Shown here one piece after another: positions 44,586 to 52,358 of a stretch of 64,000 nt of DNA (position 1 is its first letter; every line of letters starts with the position of its first letter). The stretch comes from Roseovarius mucosus DSM 17069. Lineage in GTDB: Bacteria > Pseudomonadota > Alphaproteobacteria > Rhodobacterales > Rhodobacteraceae. The position numbers were made by a program, and so were the translations under genes. The DNA is taken from positions 124,001-188,000 of the forward strand of contig NZ_KN293976.1 of the NCBI RefSeq assembly GCF_000768555.3. Direction: 5' to 3'. The notes beneath the pieces were generated by a model, which saw only the letters and a list, made by a program, of their open reading frames with translations, was not told the DNA's origin and did no database searches.

Positions 44586-45059
44586 CTATGTTGTCCGTAA
44601 CCGAATGATTTGGAGAAGGCGGTGTGATTTTGGTCTGGAGGACTCCGGTTGTGTTGGTTGATGGTATGCTGCTTGGCGCTGATGGATCAAGCGGCAGTTC
44701 TGAATGGTCTGTGCCTTGATCTTCTCCCTTTCTGCCAGGATTGCGGGACCGCGCCCGAAGTAAGCATCGGCAGGTGTCAGATTGCCGAGGCTTTCGTGAT
44801 ATCGGCCGTGGTTGTATTGCTCGATGAAGGCGGTTATCGCCGCTTCGAGTTTGCCCTCCAGGGAGTGATTTTCGAGCGGGATGCGTTTCTTTAGGGTCTG
44901 GTGCCAGTGCTCGATCTTGCCTTACGTCTGGGGATGGTTGGGGGCTCCGCGCATGTAAGCCATGCCATTCTTCTCGAGATATCTGGCGAGATCGCCCGCG
45001 ATGTAACAGAGGCCGTTTTCACTGAGCCGCTGCGGCTTGTGCAGCACCGTGACGCTGTC
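44586..45059 (-). mobile_element. rve-type (IS3/IS481-like) transposase remnant
   Basis: The minus strand reads DSVTVLHKPQRLSENGLCYI, RYLEKNGMAYMRGAPNHPQT, an in-frame stop (TAA at 44922-44924, where intact copies have Gln), then GKIEHWHQTLKKRIPLEN and QYNHGRYHESLGNLTPADAY. The N-terminal half of the transposase is missing and no terminal repeats were recognised. About 140 bases from here to the lacI gene (45060-45202) hold no gene I can support. Confidence 0.75.
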
Positions 45060-45202
45060 ATATCCTGATGCGGCCTGCCTCTACCCGCTTCGTCAGACAC
45101 AAACAACTTGGCGATACCCACCGCCATTGACCGCGCACCGGGTGGTGCAGCGATCGGGTTCAATCGAGGTTGCTGGCCGATGACCTGCGTGGATTTTGCA
45201 TT

Positions 45203-46242
45203 TCAGTCGCCGACCGCGTGAACCGCGCGCGATGTGCCGCGCAGGATACATTCCAACGGACAGCGGACGCGAAAATGATCATCGCTTGCACCTGTGATCA
45301 GGTCGGTGAAGCGCTCGCCAGCAATCTCTCCAATAGTACGGGCGGGTATACGGATAGTGGTCAGGCCCGGCTCCATCTCGCTTGACCCTTTGAAATCCCC
45401 GATGCCAATCACCGAAATATCCTCAGGGACGCGCAGGCCGCAGCTTTGCGCACCATAGATTACACCTTGGGCAATCACATCATTGCCGCACAAGAGCGCA
45501 GACGGACGATGCGCCCGGCGCAAGAGATCCTGTGCCACCTGTTTGGCCTGCGCAATGCTATAGGGGGCCTCCCATTGCCAATCCGCGATCAAGGGAATGC
45601 CCGCTGCCAACAATCGCTCCCGCGCCCCCCAGAGGCGGGCACTTGCCCGATCATTGCCTTCCGGACGTGGAAAGACCAGCCCGATATCGCGATGCCCAAG
45701 CTCAAGCAGATGATCGGCGGCGATGCGCCCCGCCTCGCGATTGTCCGCCCCTACACAGGGCAGCAACGAGTCGGGAGCATAGTTCCAGAGCGCCAGTCGT
45801 CGGGCGTCCCCTGCTGCTCCAATAGCCGAAGGCTGGCGTCCGCGTGTTCCAACCCAACCAACGCAATGCCATCCACCCGATGCTCCATCAGCTTGCGCAT
45901 CATCGCATATTCGCGGTCGAGGTCATAGGAATGCGACGCGATGAGCAGGGTAAAACCGGCCCGGTCGATGGAATCGGAAAAGGACTGGATCACTTCGGCA
46001 AAGATCGCATGGTCAATGGTTGGCACGATCAGACCGATGGTGGCGTTACGCCGTCCATGCATCGACTGCGCGGCGCGATTGCGGATGTACCCCAGCTTTT
46101 CGACCGCGCGGGTAATGCGTTTACGAGTGGCCGGGCTGACCAGACCGGGGTGGTTGAAACTGCGCGACACCGTCGAAGGTGAGACCCGCGCGGCCTTTGC
46201 CACAGCCACAATATCGACCTTTTCATTAATTTTGTCAGACAC
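45203..46242 (-). pseudogene. LacI-family regulator gene with a frameshift
   Basis: A LacI-type regulator split over two frames. The first part (GTG 46242) has the HTH DIVAVAKAARVSPSTVSRSF, hinge and start of the effector domain to LLEQQGTP; the second, ending at 45203, runs from ALWNYAPDSLLPCVGADN to the end. Loss of one base near 45792-45805 explains the break; with it restored the protein would be about 346 residues, normal for the family. It is divergent from tctABC-sauST and would be their regulator if intact. It could be a sequencing error or a real loss that makes the operon constitutive. Confidence 0.82.
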
Positions 46243-46266
46243 TTAAACCACCATTTCATGGATTTT

Positions 46267-46282
46267 ATGAAAACATTTGCAT
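46267..46282. promoter_or_regulatory. Candidate LacI-family operator
   Basis: ATGAAAACATTTGCAT matches its own reverse complement at 12 of 16 positions and has the AAAC/ATTT centre typical of LacI-family operators. It lies 24 bases before the lacI start and 70 bases before tctA, so it could control both. A second dyad, TTTCAT...ATGAAA, overlaps it (46253-46272). Confidence 0.5.
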
Positions 46283-46352
46283 TACTATTTTCATCACTTA
46301 CCGTTAGACTTCAACCGGCGTTGTTGCCCGGAGTCGCAACGGGAGGGGCGCG

Positions 46353-47873
46353 TTGGAATTCCTTTACTACTTTGGAGAGGTCTTTACGCCGATGGCTTTC
46401 ATGCTGCTTGTGGGCGGCACCATTGGCGGGCTGATCCTTGGGGCAACCCCTGGCCTCTCGCCGACAATGGCGGTGGCGCTGCTCATTCCGTTCACCTTTC
46501 GGCTTGAAGCTGCGCATGGCCTTATTCTGTTGGGGGCGGCCTATACCTCGACCGTGGCAGGTGGCGCAGTCAGTGCGATTCTGCTCAAGATACCCGGGGC
46601 ACCTGCCAATATAGCAACCACGCTGGACGGCCATACGATGGCCACGCAGGGACGTGGCGCGGAAGCATTGCAACTTTCCTTTCTGTCCTCGGCAGCGGGG
46701 GGCGTCTTTGGCGTTCTGCTGTTGATATTTCTCACGCCGATACTGGCAAAATGGGCGCTGGCCTTTGGTCCCTCGCATCTCTTTTGGCTGGCCATTCTCG
46801 GTGTGACGGTAATCGGAACCTTAGATACCAATTCCGTGGTCAAGGGGCTGCTCTCGGGCTGCATGGGGATGTGGCTGGCCACCATTGGGTTTGACGACAT
46901 CATGGGCGCGCAACGCTTTATCGTGCATCCGTCGCTGGCGGGGGGGATCAGCATCGTGCCTGCCTTGATTGGCCTTTTTGCAATCCCGCAAGTGCTCGCG
47001 ATGTTCGCGCGCGGACGTCAGCCGGTGGGCAGCGATGTAATCGCAGTGCAAAAACACCCCATCGGCAAGGCGATGCGCGAGATGACCCGTCGCTGGCGTG
47101 CGCTCGGCATTGGCACAGCCATTGGTTCCATCATCGGCCTCATTCCGGGCATCGGGGGACAGATTGCGGGGCTCGTCGCCTATGATCAGGCCAAGAAATT
47201 CAGTTCCGAGCGCCAGAAATTCGGCAAAGGCCATTCCGAGGGCGTGATTGCAGCCGAAAGCGCCAACAACGCCATGGTAGGCCCGTCACTGGTGCCGCTC
47301 CTTACGCTTTCAGTGCCCGGCAGCCCGACGGCGGCGGTTCTCCTGGGCGGCCTGCTGATCCACGGAATCTTTCCAGGGAGCGACCTTTTTGACAACCACC
47401 CGGATGTCGCTTGGACCTTCATCAACTCGATGCTGATCGGGCAGGTGTTGATGTGCATCTTTGGCCTTTACGTCGCGGGCCTTGCCGCGCGCGTGGCACA
47501 GGTGCCGCAATATGTGATGGCTGCGGTGGTTCTAGGGCTGGCTGTATTTGGCTCGTACTCTGTCCAGAACTCGATGGGCGATGTCTATGTGATGGCCGCA
47601 TTGGGCATCGGCATGTTCTTTCTGGAACGGTTCGGCTTTACCGCCGCTCCGCTTGTACTGGGTCTTATCCTTGGACCGATCGCCGAGGCCAATTTTACCC
47701 AAGGGTCGATGATCGCCGACGCCACCGATGGGCGGTTCAGCTATTTCTTTGGCGGCACTCTGAATATCGTGCTGATCCTTATCGTGATCGCCTCTGTCGC
47801 CTATTCAGCCTGGATGGAGGTTCTGCAACGTCGTCAGGATCGGGCCGATCAGGCCAATGAGGCCAAAGCATGA
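46353..47873 (+). CDS. tctA: Tripartite tricarboxylate-type transporter large permease
   Basis: TctA is the large membrane subunit (about 10-12 spans) of a secondary transporter that uses a periplasmic binding protein. The 506-residue product contains GGTIGGLILGATPGLSPTMA and the repeated GIGTAIGSIIGLIPGIGGQI, the family's glycine/proline-rich hairpins. It starts at TTG 46353, supported by GGGAGG six bases upstream. The operon context with sauS and sauT suggests sulfoacetate as substrate rather than a tricarboxylate. Confidence 0.93.
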   Translation: MEFLYYFGEVFTPMAFMLLVGGTIGGLILGATPGLSPTMAVALLIPFTFRLEAAHGLILLGAAYTSTVAGGAVSAILLKIPGAPANIATTLDGHTMATQGRGAEALQLSFLSSAAGGVFGVLLLIFLTPILAKWALAFGPSHLFWLAILGVTVIGTLDTNSVVKGLLSGCMGMWLATIGFDDIMGAQRFIVHPSLAGGISIVPALIGLFAIPQVLAMFARGRQPVGSDVIAVQKHPIGKAMREMTRRWRALGIGTAIGSIIGLIPGIGGQIAGLVAYDQAKKFSSERQKFGKGHSEGVIAAESANNAMVGPSLVPLLTLSVPGSPTAAVLLGGLLIHGIFPGSDLFDNHPDVAWTFINSMLIGQVLMCIFGLYVAGLAARVAQVPQYVMAAVVLGLAVFGSYSVQNSMGDVYVMAALGIGMFFLERFGFTAAPLVLGLILGPIAEANFTQGSMIADATDGRFSYFFGGTLNIVLILIVIASVAYSAWMEVLQRRQDRADQANEAKA

Positions 47874-48325
47874 GACAGTGGCAGCATATCATCCCATCCG
47901 GCGCCATTGCCGCACTTGGCCTTTGGGTCTGCTATGTCAGCTTTACCCAGAAACCGACGCAGGCTTTTCTATTTCCCCGGCTGATTTCCAGCGTCTTTGT
48001 CGTACTGGCACTCTGGACCTTTGGCCGGGCGCTCTTGGGCCTTTCTCGTGCCGGCACCGGGATCGGCAGAACGATGTTTCTCAATATTCTGCCAGGCCTG
48101 CTGGTGGCGGCTGTCTATATCTTCTGGGCGGCAGAGGCGCTCGGGTTCTATAGCGGCAGCGCCCTCGCCTTTTTCACGCTGCTCAGCCTCTACGATCCTG
48201 CGTCCCACGGCGAGGTCAAAAGTTGGGTCCGCCGGATCGTGATCACGGCCGGGTTCATCCTCGTGATGTATCTGCTCTTTGCCAAGCTGCTCAGCGTTTT
48301 CACACCGCGTGGCCTGTTTTTTTAA
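47870..48325 (+). CDS. tctB: Tripartite tricarboxylate-type transporter small permease
   Basis: A 151-residue protein with four hydrophobic segments, TctB-like in length and layout. It overlaps the tctA stop by 4 bases (ATGA). It partners TctA in the membrane. TctB proteins are poorly conserved, so the assignment rests on position as well as on the topology. Confidence 0.88.
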   Translation: MRQWQHIIPSGAIAALGLWVCYVSFTQKPTQAFLFPRLISSVFVVLALWTFGRALLGLSRAGTGIGRTMFLNILPGLLVAAVYIFWAAEALGFYSGSALAFFTLLSLYDPASHGEVKSWVRRIVITAGFILVMYLLFAKLLSVFTPRGLFF

Positions 48326-48373
48326 AACTGCCGGAACAATCCGGACATTCAAAAACCAAGGGAGGAGAAGACC

Positions 48374-49333
48374 ATGACCAAGATACTCAAAGGGTTGGCA
48401 ACGGCCCTACTGCTCGCGGCGTCCCCCGCTGTGGCGCAGGACTATCCGGACCGCCCCGTGATGATGATGGTCAGCTACGGCGCGGGTGGGGCCACCGATT
48501 TCCAGGCACGGATCGTGACCATGACCGCCGGAAACGAGGATGCGCTTGGCCAGCCCATCGCCATCATCAACAAGCCCGGCGCAGGCGGGCGCGTTGGCTG
48601 GAACTGGCTGGCGACACAGGCCGAGGCGGATGGCTACACCCTGGGTGCCTACAACATTCCCCATTTCATCGCGCAATCGATCGAAGGTGGCGTTGAATAC
48701 AGCGCGGACAGCTTTGAACCAATTGCCAATTGGGGCGCAGACCCGGCAGTCTTTATCGTCGGCGCCGACAGCCCGTTCAACTCAATGCAGGATGTGGTGA
48801 ACTGGGCCAAGGAAAATCCTGGAAAACTGACCTTCTCCGGTGCCGGTCTGTTCGTGGGGCACCATATTGCGGCCCTGCAGCTCGAAGCTGCCGCAGACGT
48901 CAAACTTGCCTATATCCCCAACAACTCAGGTGGAGCGGGCGCCATGAAGGCTGTGATCGCCGGAGAGGTCATGGGCGGTGTCAACAACCTGTCGGACGCT
49001 TATCGTGCCGCGAATGCGGGCAGCGTCAAGATTCTGGGTGTGTTCGATACTGAGCGCAGCAGCTTCCTGCCCGATGTGCCCACTTTGCAGGAATCCGGGT
49101 ATGACATTGACAATTCCAGCGTGAATTATCGTGGCATCATGGCTCCCAAAGGCACACCTCAAGAGATCATCGACAAGCTGGCAGCCGTGATGCCTGCCAT
49201 GTTCGCCGACCCAAAGGTCGTCAAACAGATGGAGGCCGGCGGATCGCCGATAAAGATCATGACGCGGGACGAAGTGATCGAGATGTGGGCCGCCCGCCAG
49301 CAAACACTAGAGAAGCTTTTGGCAGGGCTTTGA
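48374..49333 (+). CDS. tctC: Tripartite transporter periplasmic binding protein (Bug family)
   Basis: A 319-residue protein with a signal peptide (ILKGLATALLLAASPAVA-QD) and the Bug-family mature start DYPDRPVMMMVSYGAGGATD, in which the GGxxD-like loop contacts the ligand carboxylate. It delivers substrate to TctAB. Bug proteins bind small carboxylates; here a sulfonated acid such as sulfoacetate is inferred from the downstream genes. GGGAGGAG lies before the ATG. Confidence 0.92.
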   Translation: MTKILKGLATALLLAASPAVAQDYPDRPVMMMVSYGAGGATDFQARIVTMTAGNEDALGQPIAIINKPGAGGRVGWNWLATQAEADGYTLGAYNIPHFIAQSIEGGVEYSADSFEPIANWGADPAVFIVGADSPFNSMQDVVNWAKENPGKLTFSGAGLFVGHHIAALQLEAAADVKLAYIPNNSGGAGAMKAVIAGEVMGGVNNLSDAYRAANAGSVKILGVFDTERSSFLPDVPTLQESGYDIDNSSVNYRGIMAPKGTPQEIIDKLAAVMPAMFADPKVVKQMEAGGSPIKIMTRDEVIEMWAARQQTLEKLLAGL

Positions 49334-49405
49334 TCCTGCAGCAAAGTCTGCATCGGCAGGGCAGCCCACGGCATGCCCTGCAACCAACCCGACAAGGAAC
49401 ACCAA

Positions 49406-50815
49406 ATGAGCGTTGAAGGTGATATCGCTGCCGTCGAAGACGTGATGGCCAAGGCTCGGGCCGCACAAAGGGCCTATGAGGCAAGTGGGTCGCAAGAGCG
49501 CTATGACCGCACCGCAGAGGCCGTGGCTTGGGCCATCATGGAGCCTGCCCGCAACCGCGCCTTGGCGGAACTCTCGGTGGCCACCACCGGCATCGGCAAT
49601 GTGCCGGACAAGATCACCAAGAACCACCGCAAGACGCTCGGGCTGATGCGCGACATCGCCGGGGCCAAGACTTTTGGTGTCATCCGCGACGATCCCGCAA
49701 CCGGCATCACCGAAATTGCCCGCCCTATCGGGGTAATCGGTGCCGTGGTGCCCTCTACCAATCCGGGGGCAACCCCGGCCAACAACATCATCAACGCCCT
49801 CAAATGCGGCAATGCCATCGTGCTCTCACCCTCACCCAAGGGCGTGCCAACCTGTGAGCGATTGCTAGAGCATATCCACGCCGAATTTACCAAGATCGGG
49901 GCAAATCCCGATCTGGTGCAAATGGTGCCCGCGCCGGGATCCAAGGCCAAGACGCAGCGCATGCTGGAATTGTCCGACCTGGTGGTCGTGACCGGCAGCC
50001 AGGACAACGTGCGCCGCGCCTACACCTGCGGCACACCCGCGATTGGCGTGGGCGCAGGCAATGTGACCGTGATCGTCGATGAAACCGCCAATCTGGCCGC
50101 CGCAGCCGCCAAGATCGCAGCGTCCAAGACATTTGACAACGCAACGTCCTGCTCATCGGAAAATGCGGTTGTCGTGGTGGATGCTGTCTATGACGATTTT
50201 GTCGCGGCATTGGCCCGCGAAGGCGGCGCACTGGTTCCAGAGGCGGACTCAGCCGGTCTCGTGGCTCGACTTTGGCCCGACGGCCATCTCAACCGCGCGG
50301 TCATCGCACAGGACGCGCCGCGCATGATCGAGGCGCTTGGCCTCTCGGGGAAAGTGCCACAAGCGACGCGCTTTGTAGCGGTCGAAACGCGGGGGATCGG
50401 GCCAGAGCATCCGCTTTCAGGTGAAAAGCTGAGCCTTGTTCTGGCGCTCTACCGCGCCGCGGACTTCACGGATGCAACCAGTATCGTTGCACGCATCCTC
50501 AGCCATCAGGGGGCAGGTCATTCCATAGGCCTGCACAGCACCGACGATGCCCGCGCACGCCACCTGGCGGCAACGCTTCCGACCTGCCGGGTGATCGTCA
50601 ATCAGGCGCATTGCTTTGCAACAGGCGGTGCCTTTAACAACGGCATGCCCTTTTCCCTCTCGATGGGATGCGGCAGCTGGGGCGGCAATTCCATCGACGA
50701 CAATCTCAATTGGCGGCATTTCCTGCAAACCACCAAGATCGTGCGGGAAATTCCACCGCGAGAGCCGACGCTCGACGAGATTTTCCGCGCGTATTGGCAG
50801 GTGGCCGGACGATGA
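49406..50815 (+). CDS. sauS: CoA-acylating sulfoacetaldehyde dehydrogenase, SauS-like
   Basis: A 469-residue aldehyde dehydrogenase of the CoA-acylating type. It has IGVIGAVVPSTNPGATPANN for cofactor and substrate binding and the catalytic cysteine in NATSCSSENAV. In Cupriavidus necator SauS reduces sulfoacetyl-CoA to sulfoacetaldehyde. The next gene is an acyl-CoA ligase overlapping by 4 bases, the same pair as sauST, and the window also holds xsc, which consumes sulfoacetaldehyde. Other acylating aldehyde dehydrogenases look similar, so the substrate rests on context. ATG 49406 has AAGGAA upstream. Confidence 0.8.
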   Translation: MSVEGDIAAVEDVMAKARAAQRAYEASGSQERYDRTAEAVAWAIMEPARNRALAELSVATTGIGNVPDKITKNHRKTLGLMRDIAGAKTFGVIRDDPATGITEIARPIGVIGAVVPSTNPGATPANNIINALKCGNAIVLSPSPKGVPTCERLLEHIHAEFTKIGANPDLVQMVPAPGSKAKTQRMLELSDLVVVTGSQDNVRRAYTCGTPAIGVGAGNVTVIVDETANLAAAAAKIAASKTFDNATSCSSENAVVVVDAVYDDFVAALAREGGALVPEADSAGLVARLWPDGHLNRAVIAQDAPRMIEALGLSGKVPQATRFVAVETRGIGPEHPLSGEKLSLVLALYRAADFTDATSIVARILSHQGAGHSIGLHSTDDARARHLAATLPTCRVIVNQAHCFATGGAFNNGMPFSLSMGCGSWGGNSIDDNLNWRHFLQTTKIVREIPPREPTLDEIFRAYWQVAGR

Positions 50816-52329
50816 AGCTAAGCCGCGACACGCCCCCCAAAGGCACGATACGGGACTGGGTCGATGCCCGCGCCGAGGCCGGTGGCATGGCGCTGTCCTT
50901 TCCAGATGAAGGCACCACGCTGGATTGGCCCGGTTTGCGCAGCCGCGCACGGGCGATCGCTGCCCTTTTGACAGCACGGGGGATCGCCAAAGGGGAAAGT
51001 GTCGCCATCCTGCACCCCAACGGGCAGGCGGCGATCGAGGCGATTTATGGAACGCTCTACGGTGGCTTTCGCGCCACGATGATCAACCTCGTCGCTGGGG
51101 CAGAGGCGATTGGCTACGCGCTCGACCATTCCGGTGCGCGGGTGGCGCTCGTTCATCCAACTCAGGAGAGCGTATTCCAGAGCGTAAACCCCGGCGGGCG
51201 CATTGCCATGTTGAACATGGCCGAGACCGCGCCTGAAACCGTCCTGCATCCTGTCACCCCCGACGATCATGCTTTGCTGATGTATACCTCGGGCACCACG
51301 GGGCGCCCCAAGGGGGTTGTGCACACCCAAGCAAGCCTTCTGGCCGGGGGGTGGACCACGACCATCGCCCATGATCTCACACCCGGGGATACGGGGCTTT
51401 GTGTTTTGCCGGTCTATCATATCAACGGGCTTTGCGTGTCTGTGATGGGCTCGCTCGTGTCGGGCGGGCAGTTGGCCATGTGCGCGCGGTTCTCTGCACG
51501 CCGGTTCTGGGCGCAAGCTGCCGAAACACGGGCCACTTGGTTTTCGGTCGTGCCGACCATCGTATCGCATCTGTTGCATGGGGAAACTGGACCAGACCCA
51601 GAGACCCGCAGACGGCTCCGGTTCGGGCGCTCCGCCTCCTCCCCTCTGCCGGTCGAGGTTCATACGGCGTTCGAGGCCCGGTTCGATGTGCCCATTGTCG
51701 AGACGATGGGCCTTACAGAGACCGCGGCGCAGATCCTCTCGAACCCTCTTCCGCCCGGCAGGCGCAAGATTGGCTCTCCGGGTATCGCCTATGGCAATCT
51801 GGCCGAGGTGGCAGGGCCGGATATGCGCCCGCTACCTCCGGGGGAAGAGGGCGAAATCATCGTCAAAGGCCCAAACGTCATGCTGGAATATCTGCGAAAT
51901 CCCGAGGCCACGCGCGACAGCTTCACACCGGATGGCTGGCTGCGCACCGGCGATCTGGGACGCAAGGATGCAGAGGGCTATTTCTTTGTCACGGGACGCC
52001 TCAAGGAACTGATCATAAAGGGCGGCGAGAATATCGCGCCGCGTGAAATCGACGAAGTGCTCTACGCGCATCCCGATGTGGTCGAGGCGGCGGCCTTCTC
52101 TTGTCCTTGCCCGCGCTACGGCGAGCGGGTCGAGGCTGCAGTCGTCCCAAGACCGGGCTCGACACTGACGGCCGAGACCCTTTTGACGCTTTGCAAGGAC
52201 CGTCTCGGGACGTTCAAAAGCCCGGATCACATCCATTTTCTAGACGAGTTGCCCAAGGGGCCGTCGGGCAAAATTCAGCGTGTCAGGCTCAAGAGCCTGC
52301 TGGCTGGGGACCTGGAGCGCAATTCCTGA
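50812..52329 (+). CDS. sauT: Sulfoacetate-CoA ligase, SauT-like (AMP-forming)
   Basis: A 505-residue ANL-superfamily ligase. Motifs: MYTSGTTGRPKGVVHT (about residue 155), the GLTETAAQIL motif, GWLRTGDLGRKD, KGGENIAPREIDE and the C-terminal catalytic lysine in GPSGKIQRV. SauT activates sulfoacetate to sulfoacetyl-CoA with ATP, giving the substrate of SauS. The start ATG overlaps the sauS stop (ATGA), indicating coupled translation. The ligase family is broad, so the assignment depends on the sauS partner and the transporter upstream. Confidence 0.78.
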   Translation: MKLSRDTPPKGTIRDWVDARAEAGGMALSFPDEGTTLDWPGLRSRARAIAALLTARGIAKGESVAILHPNGQAAIEAIYGTLYGGFRATMINLVAGAEAIGYALDHSGARVALVHPTQESVFQSVNPGGRIAMLNMAETAPETVLHPVTPDDHALLMYTSGTTGRPKGVVHTQASLLAGGWTTTIAHDLTPGDTGLCVLPVYHINGLCVSVMGSLVSGGQLAMCARFSARRFWAQAAETRATWFSVVPTIVSHLLHGETGPDPETRRRLRFGRSASSPLPVEVHTAFEARFDVPIVETMGLTETAAQILSNPLPPGRRKIGSPGIAYGNLAEVAGPDMRPLPPGEEGEIIVKGPNVMLEYLRNPEATRDSFTPDGWLRTGDLGRKDAEGYFFVTGRLKELIIKGGENIAPREIDEVLYAHPDVVEAAAFSCPCPRYGERVEAAVVPRPGSTLTAETLLTLCKDRLGTFKSPDHIHFLDELPKGPSGKIQRVRLKSLLAGDLERNS

Positions 52330-52358
52330 CAACATTCTGAAGATTGGATGAGAAACGA

